NCBI GenBank assembly: GCA_963989385.1
Contig: OZ022509.1
Coordinates: 76,778,667 to 76,842,666 of the forward strand
DNA length: 64,000 nucleotides
Reading direction: 5' to 3'
Source: Ctena decussata
Lineage: Eukaryota; Mollusca; Bivalvia; Lucinida; Lucinidae
This document shows, one piece after another, positions 20,275-31,980 of the stretch. Each line of letters begins with the position of its first letter. Within the stretch, counting starts at the first letter, position 1. The notes under the pieces were generated by a model, which was not told the origin of the DNA, did not search any database, and worked only from the letters and a program-made list of their open reading frames with translations. The position numbers and the translations under genes are program-made.

Positions 20275-21558
20275 AGGCGATACAAATCCCCTCGCAAAAG
20301 ACCATAGTGACCTTGACTTTGAGCCAAGCATCCTGAAAGTCGAACTTGCTCGAGATATTGTCATACTCACATTTGTGTGAAGTTATTTGAAAATCATGGA
20401 GAAATGTAGGCGCTAAACCAATGACAAAGTTTTTCTAAAAAAAAGCCACACTGACCTTGGGCGCAGCAACCTTAAAGTCGAACTTGCTCGAGATATTGTC
20501 ATGTCCTAGTTTTTCTAAAAATAGCAACAGTGACCTTGACTTTAAGCCCAGCACCCTGAAAGTTGAACTTGCTCGAGATATTGTCATACCCTACGTTTGT
20601 GTGAATTTCAAAATCCACAAAGTTTTTCAAAAAATAGCTACAGTGACCTTGACCTTGGGCGCAGCACCCAGAAAGTCGAACTTGCTCGAGATATTGTCAT
20701 GCCCTATATGTGTGAAGTTATTTCAAAATCCATTGAGAAATGTAGGCGCTAGAGCGCTGACAAAGTTTTTCTAAAAATCAACACAGTGACCTGACCTTGG
20801 GTGCAGCACCCTGAAAGTCGAACTTACTCGAGATATTGTCATTCCCTACATTTGTGTGAAAGTATTTTAAAATCCGTTGAGAAATGTAGGCGCTAGAGCG
20901 ATGACAAAGTTTATCTAAAAATAGCCACAGTGACCTTGACCTTTGGTGCAGCACCCTGAAAGTCGAACTTGCTCGAGATATTGTCATGCCCTACATTTGT
21001 GTGAAGTTATTTTAAAATCCGTTGAGAAATGTAGGCGCTAGAGCGATGACAAAGTTTTTTCTAAAAATAGCCACACTGACATTGACCTTGGGCGCAGCGT
21101 CCTGAAAGTCGAACTTGCTCGAGATATTGTCATGCCCTACATTTGTGTGAAGTTCTTTTAAAATCCTTTGAGAAATGTAGGCGCTAGAGCGATGACAAAG
21201 TTTATCTAAAAATAGCCACAGTGGCCTTGACCTTGGGTGCAGCACCCTGAAAGTCGAACTTGCTCGAGATATTGTCATGCCCTACATTTGTGTGAAGTTA
21301 TTTTAAAATCCGTTGAGAAATGTAGGCGCTAGAGCGATGACAAAGTTTTTCTAAAAATAGCCACACTGACATTGACCTTGGGCGCAGCGTCCTGAAAGTC
21401 GAACTTGCTCGAGATATTGTCATGCCCTACATTTGTGTGAAGTTCTTTTAAAATCCTTTGAGAAATATAGGCGCGAGAGCGATGACAAAAGTTGAACATA
21501 CGTACGTACGGGACAAAACCTATATCCCCTTGCCACTTCGTGGTGCAAGGGGATGATA
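20275..21558 (+). mobile_element. Pearl-like element, about seven units of 130-190 bp, terminal hairpin
   Basis: Units share GAAAGTCGAACTTGCTCGAG, ATATTGTCATGCCCTACATT and GAAATGTAGGCGCTAGAGCG. The array ends in ACGTACGTACG and a perfect-stem hairpin, CCCCTTGC...GCAAGGGG (21,526-21,552). Spacing alternates between longer and shorter units, and adjacent unit pairs (20.9-21.2 and 21.2-21.45 kb) are nearly identical, showing dimer-wise amplification. Frames at 20778-20987 and 21012-21278 (both minus) are repeat readings. Confidence 0.75.
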
Positions 21559-21559
21559 A

Positions 21560-23225
21560 ATAGGTGTTATCTATATACGTGTGTTCCCATCCACTTGATA
21601 TGGCTATTTGTTATTCCTTACGATGGTCCTATATACCAATGTTTAGGCCAAAATTTCATGATTTATCATGAATTCTTATGTTCTAGCATCTTCCCATATT
21701 GCAGCATCAAAAGGAAAATTTTACCTTGCCGTAAAAAAGGTCAAAGTCAACCAAGGTTATCATTTGATCTGTTTTTGTAGTACTCGAGTACCCAATGCTA
21801 CATACCACCGTTCAAGGCTATCGGCCATTTTTTTTATGGAGAAGTTTGAAAGAACTCCATGCATGGATCATTCTGACACATTTGGCCAAAGCCTATTCAG
21901 TGATTATTGAGATATTGTCATTTTCATGTTGTTGTTTTTTGCCCCTTTTGGTTTAAACATATTTATTTAGCTCATTCTGTTAACATATATATATGTTTTA
22001 GTGTTGATTGATGGCAGTCATTTTGGATGCAAAAATAATCGAATTTGGCTTCATGAAAGAATCATTCTGACACAATGTTGGTCTAAGTCATTTCAGAATT
22101 TCCTGCAGATATTCTCATTTTCATGCTCTTGCCTTTTTTACATATGGCCCTTGGTGAGCAGCTAGGATGGTCCATTTACATAAATTGAAAAAAAACTCCA
22201 TTCATGGACCATCTTGAACAAATCTGACAAAAACCCATTTATGTTTGCTTGAGATCATATTGGCATTTAAATCAAACTTGTTAGATCTAAGTAGATTATT
22301 GTGACCTAATTCCTCTATAGACGCCGTTCCGTGGGGCGCAATCAGTACGGTTCCGTACCTGGAGACCCAGAGTCTCAGGTTACGGTTCCGCACCTGGAGA
22401 CCCGGGGTCTAGCGACATGGTACCGTATCCGGCGACACTTCCAAAAATAAATGGTGTTGGTTTAACGTTTCAGAAACGATGTCAAAACGTTGGTGTTCGA
22501 CAAACAATTTGAAAATTAATTCAAGTAACTTCTGACATTTATTTTGTTACAATTTTAAGTAACTTCTGACATTTATTTTGTTACAATCAACTCAATGGCA
22601 ACACAATTAGCATGATTTAAACAAACATGTTTCTCTCTACGTACCTATATTGTAATAGCCATGCATATTTTTGAATAGTGCCTTTTTAAATAGTCACGAA
22701 AATAGTCAGTAGAAAATTTCAAGCAAACATGCGGTTATTCGATCTTTATTTAAGACATACAATGGAAAACATTACAGATGCTTGATTTAAAGATAACCTT
22801 ATGTGTTGTTTGAAGCCGCATTTATATATATGACCAAGATTGTTTCATTGCCTGATTCGGCGACACGGCTAAGGTCACTAAAAGTAAAATGTTTCATTTG
22901 GCGCAATATAGCCTTTTGGTTTAAGCAACACTTTTGGTGCTTATGCATCGTTAAAACAATGCCACTCACTCAATCTCCAATAGATGTGAGTTTGTGTTCT
23001 CGTTTAACCGAAATTTGCACAGACGCCGTTTTCTCCAGCGTTACATTTTTGAGACCTTCAATGTTATTATTGAAATATTAAGGTGAATGAGTAGCCATCC
23101 CATGTTTTAACAAATTTTGAAAAGGGAAACGATTCGTGTGACTTCTTGTTTGCGGTTTTGGACAAAGCGCACTTCCAAAACAGGAGCTCATTCATAAAGG
23201 AAACAACTTAGTCCTAATGGAAGGG
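21560..23225. other. Spacer with two small duplications
   Basis: A 34-bp unit (AAGTAACTTCTGACATTTAT...) is tandemly duplicated at 22,523-22,587. GC-richer words, ACGGTTCCG.ACCTGGAGACCC, occur twice at about 22,348-22,403. No gene supported; the 92-codon frame at 22803-23081 has no domain or splice support. Confidence 0.45.
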
Positions 23226-23228
23226 TTT

Positions 23229-25075
23229 TTAGCTCACCAGAGCCGAAGGCTCCGGGGGACCTTATAGGATAGGCAGTGGTCCGTCGTCGTATGTCGTCTG
23301 TCAACACTTTAAAACGACATCTTCTCTGAACCCACTAGCCTGATTGGCATCCTTGGGATGGGGGATTGAAAGTTTGTGTTTTTAGCTCACCTGAGCACGA
23401 AGTGCTCAAGGTGAGCTATTGTGATCGATATTTGTCCGTCGTCCGTCCGTCGTCAACAATTTCTTCAAACGACATCTCCTCCTAGACCAGTAAGCCAATT
23501 TCAAACTAAATTTCACACAAATGTTCCTGTTATAGCCCTGAACCAAAATTGCTAAAATGGTTCCGCTCCGCTGGACAAAATGGCTGCCAGAGCTAAAAAT
23601 AGAAAAACCTTTAAACGACATCTCCTCTGAAGTCAATGGCTCGATTTCAAAAAAAAATTCACAGAAATGTTTGACTCATGGCCCTGAACCAAAATTGCTA
23701 AAACGGTTCCACTCTGCTGAAAAAATGGCCGCCAGAGCTAAAAATAGATATCTAAAATAGAAAAACCTTTAAAAGACATCTCCTCTGAAGCCAATGGCTC
23801 GAATCCAAAATAATTTCACAGAAATGTTTGACTCATGGCCCTGAACCAAAATTACTAAAGGTTCCACTCCGCTGAACGAAATGGCCGCCAGAGCTAAAAA
23901 TAGAAATAAATCTTAGGATGACACAGAGGGCAAAGTCTGACAAACTTTGTCAGAATGTTTATCTTAATAAAATTTAGACCAGCTTTGAAACAGGGTCATG
24001 TGGGGTCAAAAACTAGCTCTAGGTCAAATCTTAGAAAAACCTTGTGTACACTGTAGAGGGCACAGTTATGATCCAATCTTCATGAAACTTTGTCAGACTG
24101 TTTATACTTATACAATCTAGGCCAATTTTGAAACTGAGTCATAAGGGGTCAAAAACTAGGTCACTAGGTAAAATCTTAGAAAGACCTTGTGTACACTCTA
24201 GAGGGCACAGTTATGACAAAATCTTCATGAAACTTTGTCAGAATGTTTATCCTTATACAATCTAGGCCAAGATTGAAACTGAATGATGTGGGGTCAAAGA
24301 CTAGGTCACTAGGATGAATCTTAGAAAAACTTGTGTACACTCTAGAGGGCAGTTATGATCCAATCTTCATGAAACTTTGTCAGAATGTTTATTTTTATGA
24401 AATCTAGACCAAATTTGAAACTGGGCCATGTCAGTTCAAAAACTAGGTCACTCGGTCAGATCTTAGAAAAACCATGTGAACGCTCTAGAGAGCACACTTT
24501 TGTTCCAATCTTCTTGAAACTTTGTCAAAATGTTTATCTCCAACAAATCTAGACCGAGGGTACAACTGGGTCATGTTGGATCAAAAACTAGTTATTAGGT
24601 CAGCCCATAGAAAAACATTGTGGATACTCAAGAGGGCACCGTTTTGGTTCAATCTTCATGAAACTTTGTCAGAATGATTATCTTAATGAAATCTACGCCA
24701 AGTTTGAAACTGGGTTTTGTCAGGTCAAAAACTAGGTCACTAGGTCAAATCATAGAAAAACCTTGTGTACACAATGGTGGCTTTATTTTTGCATTGAATC
24801 TTCATGAAACTTTGTCAGGATGTTTATCTGCATGAAATGTAGGCCAAGTTTGAAACTGAATAATGTCTGATAAAAAACTAGATCGTCCGGTCAGATCTTA
24901 GAAAAACATTGTGTACACTCTAGAGGGCACAGTTTTGATCCAATCTTCATGAAATTTTGTCAGAATATAGATTAGAAAGTGCAAAACTGCTCCAATTGAA
25001 CCATCATCAAATAGATGATCTTCCATGTTATTTCATCATAACTCAGGTGAGCGATTTAGGTCCATCATGGACCTC
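23229..25075 (+). mobile_element. Pearl-like elements with hairpin start AGCTCACCTGAGCACGAAGTG
   Basis: A first short piece starts TAGCTCACCAGAGCCGAAGGC (23,229). The main one starts with a hairpin (AGCTCACCTGAGCAC...GTGCTCAAGGTGAGCT, 23,383-23,417) followed by a (CCGT)n-like tract. Units of about 130 bp at 23.46-23.9 kb share AAACGACATCTCCTCTGAAG and CCTGAACCAAAATTGCTAAA. Units of about 135 bp at 23.93-25.0 kb share AATCTTCATGAAACTTTGTC and AAAAACTAGGTCACTAGGTC. The right end reads CTCAGGTGAGCGATTTAGGT, complementary to the left terminal word. Two unrelated tandem cores inside one terminal pair suggest a composite. Confidence 0.7.
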
Positions 25076-25079
25076 TTGG

Positions 25080-25715
25080 TTATGAAAATTGGCCTCTTTG
25101 TGTGGTTGCTATGGCTATCAGCTATATGTTTTTTTGGCCCACTGCTCCTTTTATTGGTTGCCATAAAAACCGAAATGCAAAAAAAGGAAAAAATATTTAA
25201 AAAATTATCTTCTCTTAAGCCACTGGGTCTATAATTCCCGGATTTCATCTGTGGCATCCTTGGGCTGGGGGATTGAAAGTTTATGTTTTTTTATGAAAAT
25301 CGGCCCTTTAGTTTGGTTGTTATAGCAACTTAGAGTTGAATTGACTATTAGCGGGGAAAATTGAAAAATGGCATTTACTGCGAAGCCATTTCAGACATGT
25401 TGACAAAATTTTTACAGATTGTTCCTTGAGAAGTCTCTTATTAGCTATGTGTTTTTTTGGTTTTTTTTGCCCACTGCTCCTTTTATTGGTTGCCATGAAA
25501 ACCAAAAAGCAAAAAAAAAAAAGGAAAAAAAATACTTAAAAAAATTATCTCCTCAGAAGCCATTGGGCCAATAAGGCCCAGATTTTATATGTAGAATCCT
25601 TAGGCAGGATAATTGAAAATTTATTTATTTAGTTATTTTTTTTTTAAATCCGCTCTTTATTTTGGTTGCTATAGCAGCTTAGGGTTGCATTGACTTGCAA
25701 TGGGGACAATTAAAC
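25080..25715. repeat. Two related AT-rich blocks
   Basis: ATCAGCTATATGTTTTTTTG..CCCACTGCTCCTTTTATTGG-type sequence (about 25,119 and 25,441) and GGATTGAAAGTTTATG words recur, so this is a diverged duplication, probably a further part of the preceding repeat. The frames at 25025-25257 are readings of it. Confidence 0.45.
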
Positions 25716-26431
25716 AAGAGGGCCAAGAGGCCCTGAATCGCTCACCTGACCAAAAAGGTTAAAGGTCAAACAAAGGTCATCATTTAACAAACCTGATAGT
25801 TTGCAACCACTTCCAAATGGTCTTGAAAAAGATTTTTGAATATTATTCTATGTATTGCTATGGTTCAAACCCTGGACCCCCTGGGGCTGGGCCATTTTGA
25901 ACCCTGTGGCCATTATTGAAAAATTTTGGTAAAGGACCACTAGGCAATGCTACATACTAAATTACAAGCTTCTGAGCCAAGTGGTTCTGAAGAAGATTTT
26001 TTTAATATTTTCTATGTATTTCTATGGTTCAAACCCAGGACCCCCTGGGACGGGGCCATTTTAGACCCTGGGGTCATCATTTGAACAAACTTGGTAAAAG
26101 ACTATTAGGCAAAGCTACATACCAAATTTCAAGCATCTGAGCAAAGTGGTTCTGAAGAAGAAGATTTTTTAAATATTTCTATGGTTCAAACCTAGGACTC
26201 CCTGTCGCTGGGCCATTTTGGACCCTGGGGCCACCATTTGAACAAACTTGGTAGAGGACCACTAGGCAATGCTACATACCAAATTTCAAGCATCTGAGCC
26301 AAGCAGTTCTGGAGAAAAATATTAAGTATTTTTTAGTTTGAACCCAAGACCCCCTGCCCCGGGAACATTTGGACCCTGGGGCCACCATATGAACAAACTT
26401 GGTAGAGGACCACTAGGCAATGCTACATACA
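25716..26431 (+). mobile_element. Pearl-like element, about four units of 150-180 bp, right end cut off
   Basis: Starts AAACAAGAGGGCCAAGAGGC and TCGCTCACCTGACC, then repeats of ACCACTAGGCAATGCTACAT, AATTTCAAGCATCTGAGC and GGACCCCCTGGG. The last unit stops within CTACATAC at 26,430, where the CCATGG-rich element begins. Confidence 0.65.
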
Positions 26432-26433
26432 AC

Positions 26434-27286
26434 AGTCACCAGAAAATTTTTGCCAAACCAGTTTTTGGCAAACTCACCTTGTAATTTTACTTGACTAAGA
26501 GACCTCATATGACTTGTGTTATATGAAATAGAGGTTTCTAAGTAAATCCCGTACCTTCTGGTCCAAAAATAATAAGAGGTCTAAATAAAATTTAGCAAAA
26601 AAGGTCAAAATCCCCATGGGGTTTTTGAAAACCCCGCGGGGAAAAAAAATCCCCATGGGGAATTATGACTCTCCCCACGGGGAATATTCCCCATATTTTT
26701 TCAAGGGGAAAAATTCCCCATGGGTAAATGTAATGAAGAAATATTTATTTAATATTCACACTTAGAGTATGAACAAAGACAAATATTAAACCTGCTACCC
26801 AATATTAGCCACCCAACCAAACCTTGATATTTTCCCCATGGGGTTTTGTCCCCACGGAAAAATTTTGGACAAAATTCCCCATGGGGTTTTTCACGAAATT
26901 TAAATCCACAAATTTGTCAAATTTTAAATTTGACATGGATTTTTATCTTAAATAATTCGTTATGGATTGATTTCTGATTATTTTGTTAAAATCAAAATTT
27001 TCCCGCAGGGAAATTTCCCCATGGGGAAAAAAAGTATGTTGAATATTTTTCCCATGGGGAAAAATTCAATAGTGTTCTGAAAAAATATAAGTTTTGCAGT
27101 TAATTAATAAATGAATGAACCAGTTCAGTTTGAATATATCTGTATTAAGTTTAAAAGTAAAAAAATAATAATCAAAACAAATTGACATTATCCCCATGGG
27201 GATTTTTGGGCATGGGTTTTTTTTCTCATGGGGAATTTTTTCCCATGAGTAAAATTTCCCATGGGTTCCTAAAGATTTTGGTGACT
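26434..27286. mobile_element. MITE-like element packed with CCCCATGGGG palindromes
   Basis: AGTCACCAGAAAATTTTT at the left is complementary to AAAGATTTTGGTGACT at the right (27,271-27,286), an imperfect 16-18-bp TIR. Between them CCCCATGGGG or one-base variants (CCCCACGGGG, CCCATGGGGA) occur at least ten times, from 26,612 to 27,265, separated by A/T-rich spacers. No coding frame. Confidence 0.6.
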
Positions 27287-28130
27287 ATTCCTGTCTTTGC
27301 TCAAAAATGTTTGTCCTGAAAATTATGCGTGATGTTATTCTTGCAAGTACACCTTGGAACTGACTCAATGAGCAATTCCAGTAAGTTCTCAGAATATGCA
27401 TATTTAGAATTTCCCCAAGGATGCCAACGTGGCATCATTTAGATTATGGTTAAGGATATCCTAAATAGTGTGGATCTGCATCAAACATTTGTGCCGACTA
27501 TTTTTTCGGGTTCTCGTCCAGGCACCCGGATTAATTGCGTTACTCGAATTTACTCGATGTATAGTATATCTGCAACTGCAATTTTGCTGTTTCTATGATG
27601 TTAATGCGTTTATCGCGCAATACTTGGTGTGGAGACAATGACATCTCATCATTTCCTTTAGCTTGGAAGTGGCTGATAATGCAAAAATAACCAGCAAATA
27701 TATTTGATTATTTCTTCATTCATATTTCTTCTTAGAAAGACGGATACGTACCGACAGAAACACGAAAATATGCATGGGTCTTAGAAAATAAACCCTTTTT
27801 TGAGATTAGCTATTTATACTTTCACCAACATATATACGCATGCAAGCTTGCAAGAAGATGCGTAAACATACAGATAATCGCACACATGGAAAAACAAACA
27901 TACATATATATAAATTGGTCTTCTTTTTAGCCAAGCCAGGCTTTTCCGACATGATTTTGCAGCTGCAGATATAATTCGAAAATGTTTTCTCAAGAGTCAC
28001 ACATCTTAGAGACGCCCTTGCATAACCCCTATCCAAAAAAGTATTAGCTTTTTAAAAAGGCTGGCAACCATTAGCTTTTACACAAACATACAAAATAAAC
28101 CGAATGTGCACAGCCTTGTGACTACAACTA
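27287..28130. other. Spacer, no gene seen
   Basis: No repeat boundary or exon supported. A 76-codon minus frame at 27806-28036 is Cys/Val-rich without a motif. Confidence 0.4.
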
Positions 28131-28384
28131 ATTGATTGATGTGTTGCTTCACGTCCACGGTAAACAGTTATGGTCGCTATGGTCATGTCGGGACGGTCAG
28201 GTAACCTAACCACACTATTCCTGGGCAGGCTTAGACTTCCTAAGCGGTTAGCCAGTACCAAGTGCACATACTTTCGCCAGGAACTGACAACTGCCCTTTT
28301 TGAATCAGCAGAAGGAGAAACAAAAGTATGTGGCCAGACCGGGTATCGAACCCAGGATCTCTACCGACTGCGGTACGCGGCCAC
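28131..28384 (-). mobile_element. SINE family A copy
   Basis: Reverse complement has the family A order: head GTGGCCGCGTACCGCAGTCGG, box-B-like GGTTCGATACCC, GGCAGTTGTCAGTTCCTGG, GCTAACCGCTTAGGAAGTC, ending TTACCGTGGACGTGAAGCAA. Part of the tRNA-like head around the anticodon is deleted. Confidence 0.75.
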
Positions 28385-28536
28385 GCCTTGTGGCTACAAA
28401 TAAGCGGACAAAAAAAAACATTGACAAACGAAAACAAAAGCACTGCCTTTAACTGTCAGAAATAAGAAACGATGAGGACAAATGTTTCAAGCTCCACTGA
28501 TTCGCTACAGAGGCTCACAATGTCGCAGCCAGTTTG

Positions 28537-28650
28537 CAGCTGTAGCTATAGCTTTGTCAGAGCATCTAGGATGGAGTGTAGCTACAGCTTTGCCGGAGTT
28601 ATCTACGGTGGAGTGTAGCTATAGCTTTGCCGGAGTTATTTACGGCGAAT
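28537..28650. repeat. Minisatellite, three units of about 37-52 bp
   Basis: GTAGCTATAGCTTTG / GTAGCTACAGCTTTG followed by CCGGAGTTATCTACGG recurs three times. The 65-codon frame across it (28482-28679) is a by-product. Confidence 0.7.
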
Positions 28651-30705
28651 CTATGATTTATCAAAATTGTTTCTGCTAAAGTTCTAAGCCCGTTCTAAGT
28701 GAAAGCAAAAGTTTAAGCTGTATATGTTCGAGAGCAGAAAAGTCGAAACGCTTTTTTCAGAGTGATATTCAATGTGAATGAACACATTGGTTTTGAAAGG
28801 GCGACTAGTTCATGAAAAATACGGTGCTTTTATTGAATTTGAATCCTTTCCCAATTACAACAGAGGGCAAGGGTTTGGATCCAGAAAAGAACAGTAGGTC
28901 CCCGACCCCTCACCCCCAGTAATCTTTTACTAACCCTTCCATGGCGGTACTTCTGTTGTGGTTCCTCAATTTTATATGCCGTTATGTCCGCTTGTCTATG
29001 GTCATCTAGCAACATGGTCACCTGAATAGCTGCACATTTTGCTTTCTGTTTTGTTTTGTAATTCAAAATTATAGATGTTGCTGCTGTTTAAAGTTAGGGT
29101 AGCTGAGTGACCACCTGTTTCGAAAAGAGGTGTTCAATCCGTAAGTGTATAATTGCAACACGCAACAGATCGCTACTGGGAACATTCACAGGTTTGCACG
29201 TTTAGTCACTACTGGGAACGTTACAGCTGCAACTATAGTTATCATTGTAAGAGTTATCCATCTTATATAGTTGGACTATGTGACTGTCGCTTGTTGCTAT
29301 CCTTTCGCGAAATAATTTTTTTGGGTTGTTTAATTGATTTAAGACTTGGCAAATATTGTAGTAATGGGTCTGCTGCAGATCCAGAAATTCAACATTATGG
29401 CCAGGCATCTTGTTTCCGTAGCTGGCCCGTGGAGAAATGTTCTCAAATGTGAACCTTTAGTGGCATTACCCGGTGCTGCGTATTTGCATATTAAAATCTC
29501 TTACCTTGGCATACAGTACATAGCCCCAGAGGGGTAACCATGCCTTCCCTCGCCCCGACCTCTTAGATCCTCCAACTCGCCATTTTGACGGTTATTCAGT
29601 TTTCTCATTCGTAAATCAAACAACCGAAATTCAAAAGTTAGGTCATTAATACAGGCCTATTATTAATAATAAAGACTTTTTTTCAGTGGGTGACACAATC
29701 AGCTACACACTACTCTTCCTTAAGGCCCACTTAACAAAACATATACAAGTCAGAAACATATATCAAATAGAAAAAATACAACAAGCCTGATCACCATCAC
29801 TCCCTCTCTCAAGAAAAGAACAGAGATTAGTAGCAATCAGTACTACCATAAGATTTTAAATATTGCGGCACCCAAAATAATCACCGTAGTTGTCTCAAAC
29901 ATGGAACAGTCTGGTTTTACAATGCGGTAACCAAAAGATGCAGATGGAATAACAAACTGTGTACACCCTGATCAGACTGCTCATCTAGGAACAGCCTAAT
30001 CCGAGTCTGTACTGTCCGCTCATACCTATCTGCCCCAATACCTAGAATGTTATGGTATAACGGAATTTAAATATGGAAGCCCAGTCCTGTAGCCTACCTT
30101 TACCGAAAACGAAATTCATGAACGCGCCTCGATTTCTGGGTGATCATGAAAAAGAAAATCGGGTCCCTTTAAATGTACATAAAAATAACCATCAGAGGAG
30201 AATGCAAATCCCCCGACAGAAAACCCCCATGGGCCTTGGTAAAAAGGGTGCACTTCAAAACACATATAAGTAATATATTGTCATTTTTTAATGCTTCTGA
30301 TTGGCATTATCTGTTTAACAGATGCATGATTATCTAAAACAGTATGCCAGATTGCTAAAAAGAGGAAAAGAGGTAATATCTCAAACAGCCACCATGTACA
30401 CATGTGTTTAGCATATGATACACTCAACTTTCAAAATGTGCGAATAACTTCTAAAGGACAAACCCTACAAATCTAATTTTGAGCTCTTGATAGTAAGTGA
30501 ATTTGGACAAAGACTCCAAATTTTGAAAAAAAAATATTTGTTGTGTGTGTGTGATGGGGAGGGGAGCGGAATCAGAGAGAGTTAGGAGCACTGACTGATA
30601 AGATATCACAGTATGATCATCAATATTCTAAAAGGTATAAGGTTATTAAAATTGTGGAGCAGGCCAGGGTTATACAGATATGGAGCAGAGACTCAAACAG
30701 CAGCT
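28651..30705. other. Spacer, no gene called
   Basis: Contains a partial MITE-like stretch at about 29,958-30,035 (CTGATCAGACTGCTCATC, CCGAGTCTGTACTGTCCGC). Frames at 28830-29066, 29153-29452 and 30073-30273 have no domain or splice context. Confidence 0.4.
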
Positions 30706-30992
30706 CAAACTACCAAAGGGAAATAACTCACAAAGTATAATTGCAAGAGTTGTCATTCATGTATGAGACAAATCGTCATGACCTGTTCTGCATATCTGTG
30801 AAGTATCATGAAAATATTTTAGAATGTATTCAAGTTATGGAGCGGACACCTAAAATCATCAAAGGGAAATAACTCAAAAAAAAGCAAGAGTTGTCATTCT
30901 TGTTCACGACACATCGTCATGACCTGTTCTCTACATATCTGTGAAGTGTCATGAAAATATTTCAAAAGGTATTCAACTTATAGAGCACACAT
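30705..30992. repeat. Two tandem units of about 130 bp
   Basis: AAAGGGAAATAACTCA, GCAAGAGTTGTCATTC and CATCGTCATGACCTGTTCTG occur in both copies, with GTGAAGT.TCATGAAAATAT. Typical of the tandem-core repeats of this window; no hairpin end is visible. Confidence 0.65.
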
Positions 30993-31014
30993 CATACTAA
31001 TTTGGCTAGCAGCA

Positions 31015-31166
31015 GTGCAAGGGTTTGCTGTACTTGTGGTGTTTGCAGGTGGGGCTTGTTTGGACATTTTTCTCTCTCGCCTTTGATTTTTTTTTTGGCT
31101 CCCGCTCTCTGGGAGACGGCTGGATACAGACTAAAATAATTTCTCAAAGGGCCGTTGAGCTCAAAA
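31015..31166 (+). mobile_element. SINE family B, 5'-truncated diverged copy
   Basis: GCAAGGGTTTGCTGTACTTG, CGCTCTCTGGGAGACGGCTGGA and TCTCAAAGGGCCGTTGAGCTC match the family B body and 3' end in order. It lies immediately 5' of a fuller copy. Confidence 0.65.
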
Positions 31167-31174
31167 CAGGGGGT

Positions 31175-31404
31175 GGTCGGGTGGTGCGATGGTACTGCCA
31201 GTGCCGGGGCGCCCTACTGATTCGGATAATGGTAGGGCAAGGGCCTGCTGTGCTTGCAGTAGGTGCGAGTGGCGGTTTGGACATTTTTCTCTGGTCTATC
31301 TATTCTCTCTTGTCTCTCCCTCTCTCTGGAAGACGGTCCGATATAGACTGAAATACCGTCTCAAAGGGCCGTTAAACCCAAATTAATCAATCAATCAATC
31401 AATA
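31175..31404 (+). mobile_element. SINE family B, near full length
   Basis: Starts GTGGTGCGATGGTACTGCCA, shares GTGCTTGCAGTAGGTGCGAG and TCTCTGGAAGACGGTCCGAT with 3,028-3,238, and ends GGGCCGTTAAACCCAAATTAATCAATCAATC. Confidence 0.75.
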
Positions 31405-31445
31405 AACTCAAAACAACCAACCACACGCGGGTAATACCAATGTGC

Positions 31446-31650
31446 CTACCTGTACTTTCGACCGAGTCAGTCAATTACCATACATGCAAAAGTGGCTGTC
31501 GACCGAGACAATCAACAGCAGTATCAGCTCGGTCGACTGCCATTAACAATAGTACCATTTACCGTTATTGATAATGCTTACGATCGTAGTCTCGGTCGAA
31601 AGCCACTTGGTATAGTACAGACTCGGTCGAAAGCACGGGTAGCCAAATTG
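31446..31650. repeat. Palindromic element, about 200 bp
   Basis: TACCTGTACTTTCGACCGAG at the left is complementary to CTCGGTCGAAAGCACGGGTA at the right, with a second nested pair (AAAGTGGCTGTCGACCGAGA / TCTCGGTCGAAAGCCACTT). The short frame 31492-31764 runs through it and out, with no domain. Confidence 0.65.
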
Positions 31651-31774
31651 GTAAATACCCCCGTGAACCAGCCTGCGCACGTTGTTGGATGGACAGGATT
31701 TAAAAACAATGAACCAGTCACTCTTCTACAAAATGTCCATGCACGCATGCTGGTCTCAGCATGACGAGCTCACA

Positions 31775-31875
31775 CCATATCGGGCACATAACACTGAATC
31801 AACGCTGAATCAACGTTGATCAAACGTAATGGCACTGAAGCAACGTCGGTTCAATGTTGATTAAAAGTCGTTTGT
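31775..31875. repeat. CAACGTTGATT-rich short palindromic repeat
   Basis: Near-palindromic words, TGAATCAACG(C/T)TGA and AACGTTGATCAAACGT, recur within 100 bp. Likely a small MITE; ends not determined. Confidence 0.4.
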
Positions 31876-31980
31876 CTGATGAGATATACCAGATAAGACG
31901 AAAGATACAAAATGTTTATTTAAAGTCATTATCCTAAGTACTGGGACATTTCAACAATTACAGTTTCTGTCCAAAAATTA

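Noticed and set aside
31492..31764. 90-codon plus frame
   Set aside because: Half of it lies in a palindromic element; the rest has no domain or splice support.
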